5,947 nucleotides of DNA from an uncultured Bacteroidales bacterium (GTDB lineage: Bacteria > Bacteroidota > Bacteroidia > Bacteroidales > Marinilabiliaceae), in contig CAKUYZ010000102.1 of assembly GCA_934717675.1 (NCBI GenBank), forward strand, positions 1 through 5,947, read 5' to 3'. The notes below the pieces were generated by a model. That model made no database searches, had not been told where the DNA came from, and worked only from the letters and a program-made list of their open reading frames with translations. Positions within the stretch are counted from its first letter, which is position 1, and each line of letters begins with the position of its first letter. The position numbers were made by a program, and so were the translations under genes. Below, piece by piece: positions 5,815-5,947 of the stretch.

Positions 5815-5947
5815 TTACTTTTCCTGAAGGTCTTTGTTGTGAGCCCTCTGCCACCAAACTATGCAGGCCACTACGATGAGTGCCATGGCGGGCATGAGCA
5901 TCATGCCGTTGTTGACATAGCCGGCATCCTTGACGCAGTCGTAGTTG
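5815..5947 (-). CDS. nqrD: Na+-translocating NADH:quinone reductase subunit D, C-terminal fragment (runs off right edge)
   Basis: Only the last 43 codons and the TAA stop (5815-5817) are in the window. The fragment reads NYDCVKDAGYVNNGMM, then a hydrophobic helix (LMPAMALIVVACIVWW), and ends in a polar tail QRAHNKDLQEK. This is the final membrane helix and cytoplasmic tail expected of NqrD. NqrD pairs with NqrE in the membrane core of Na+-NQR, and each supplies two iron-binding cysteines. Those of NqrD should lie further upstream; the two cysteines seen here do not occupy those positions. Position directly before nqrE in the canonical nqrABCDEF order supports the call, since the fragment alone would be weak evidence. 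Confidence 0.92.
   Translation of the reverse strand, partial: NYDCVKDAGYVNNGMMLMPAMALIVVACIVWWQRAHNKDLQEK

Noticed and set aside
1..5947. Mobile elements, CRISPR arrays, tRNA or rRNA genes
   Set aside because: I saw no transposase or integrase domains, no regularly spaced repeats, no tRNA-like cloverleaf sequence and no rRNA-like sequence; gaps between genes are short.

Overview
The window looks like ordinary chromosome from a fairly GC-rich member of the Bacteroidales (Bacteroidota). Four things point there: a Na+-translocating NADH:quinone reductase (nqr) operon; a lipoprotein with fibronectin-like modules followed by a FISUMP-type domain, an architecture common in gut and oral Bacteroidales; start codons preceded by A-rich stretches rather than Shine-Dalgarno sites; and a TTTG-N19-TAnnTTTG promoter of the Bacteroides primary-sigma type. 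Genus cannot be fixed from this sequence.

Layout. Bases 1-71 (minus) are the first codons of a gene that runs off the left edge, probably a class II glutamine amidotransferase or asparagine synthase-like enzyme, with a good promoter at 97-127. Bases 72-289 are a divergent intergenic region. Two plus-strand genes follow, 26 bases apart: a lipoprotein (290-1606) and rmuC (1633-2922). Convergent to them is a small secreted protein, probably an outer-membrane beta-barrel (2948-3703, minus). The right third is the 3' end of the nqr operon on the minus strand: nqrD (3' end only, 5815-5947), nqrE (5136-5768) and nqrF (3849-5114). It ends in a palindrome over the nqrF stop and a strong intrinsic terminator (about 3771-3813).

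How the genes work together. NqrF oxidises NADH and passes electrons through FAD and a [2Fe-2S] centre. NqrD and NqrE are membrane subunits of the same Na+ pump, so the right-hand block is one respiratory complex. The lipoprotein and rmuC may share a transcript, but no functional link is visible. The barrel gene lies beyond the nqr terminator and is probably transcribed separately.

I found no mobile element, CRISPR array, rRNA, tRNA or clearly new system. The items most worth a second look are the competing hairpins between nqrD and nqrE, the paired 3' hairpins after nqrF, the tandemly repeated start codon of the lipoprotein, and the Asp-rich and Cys/His-rich stretches in the barrel protein.
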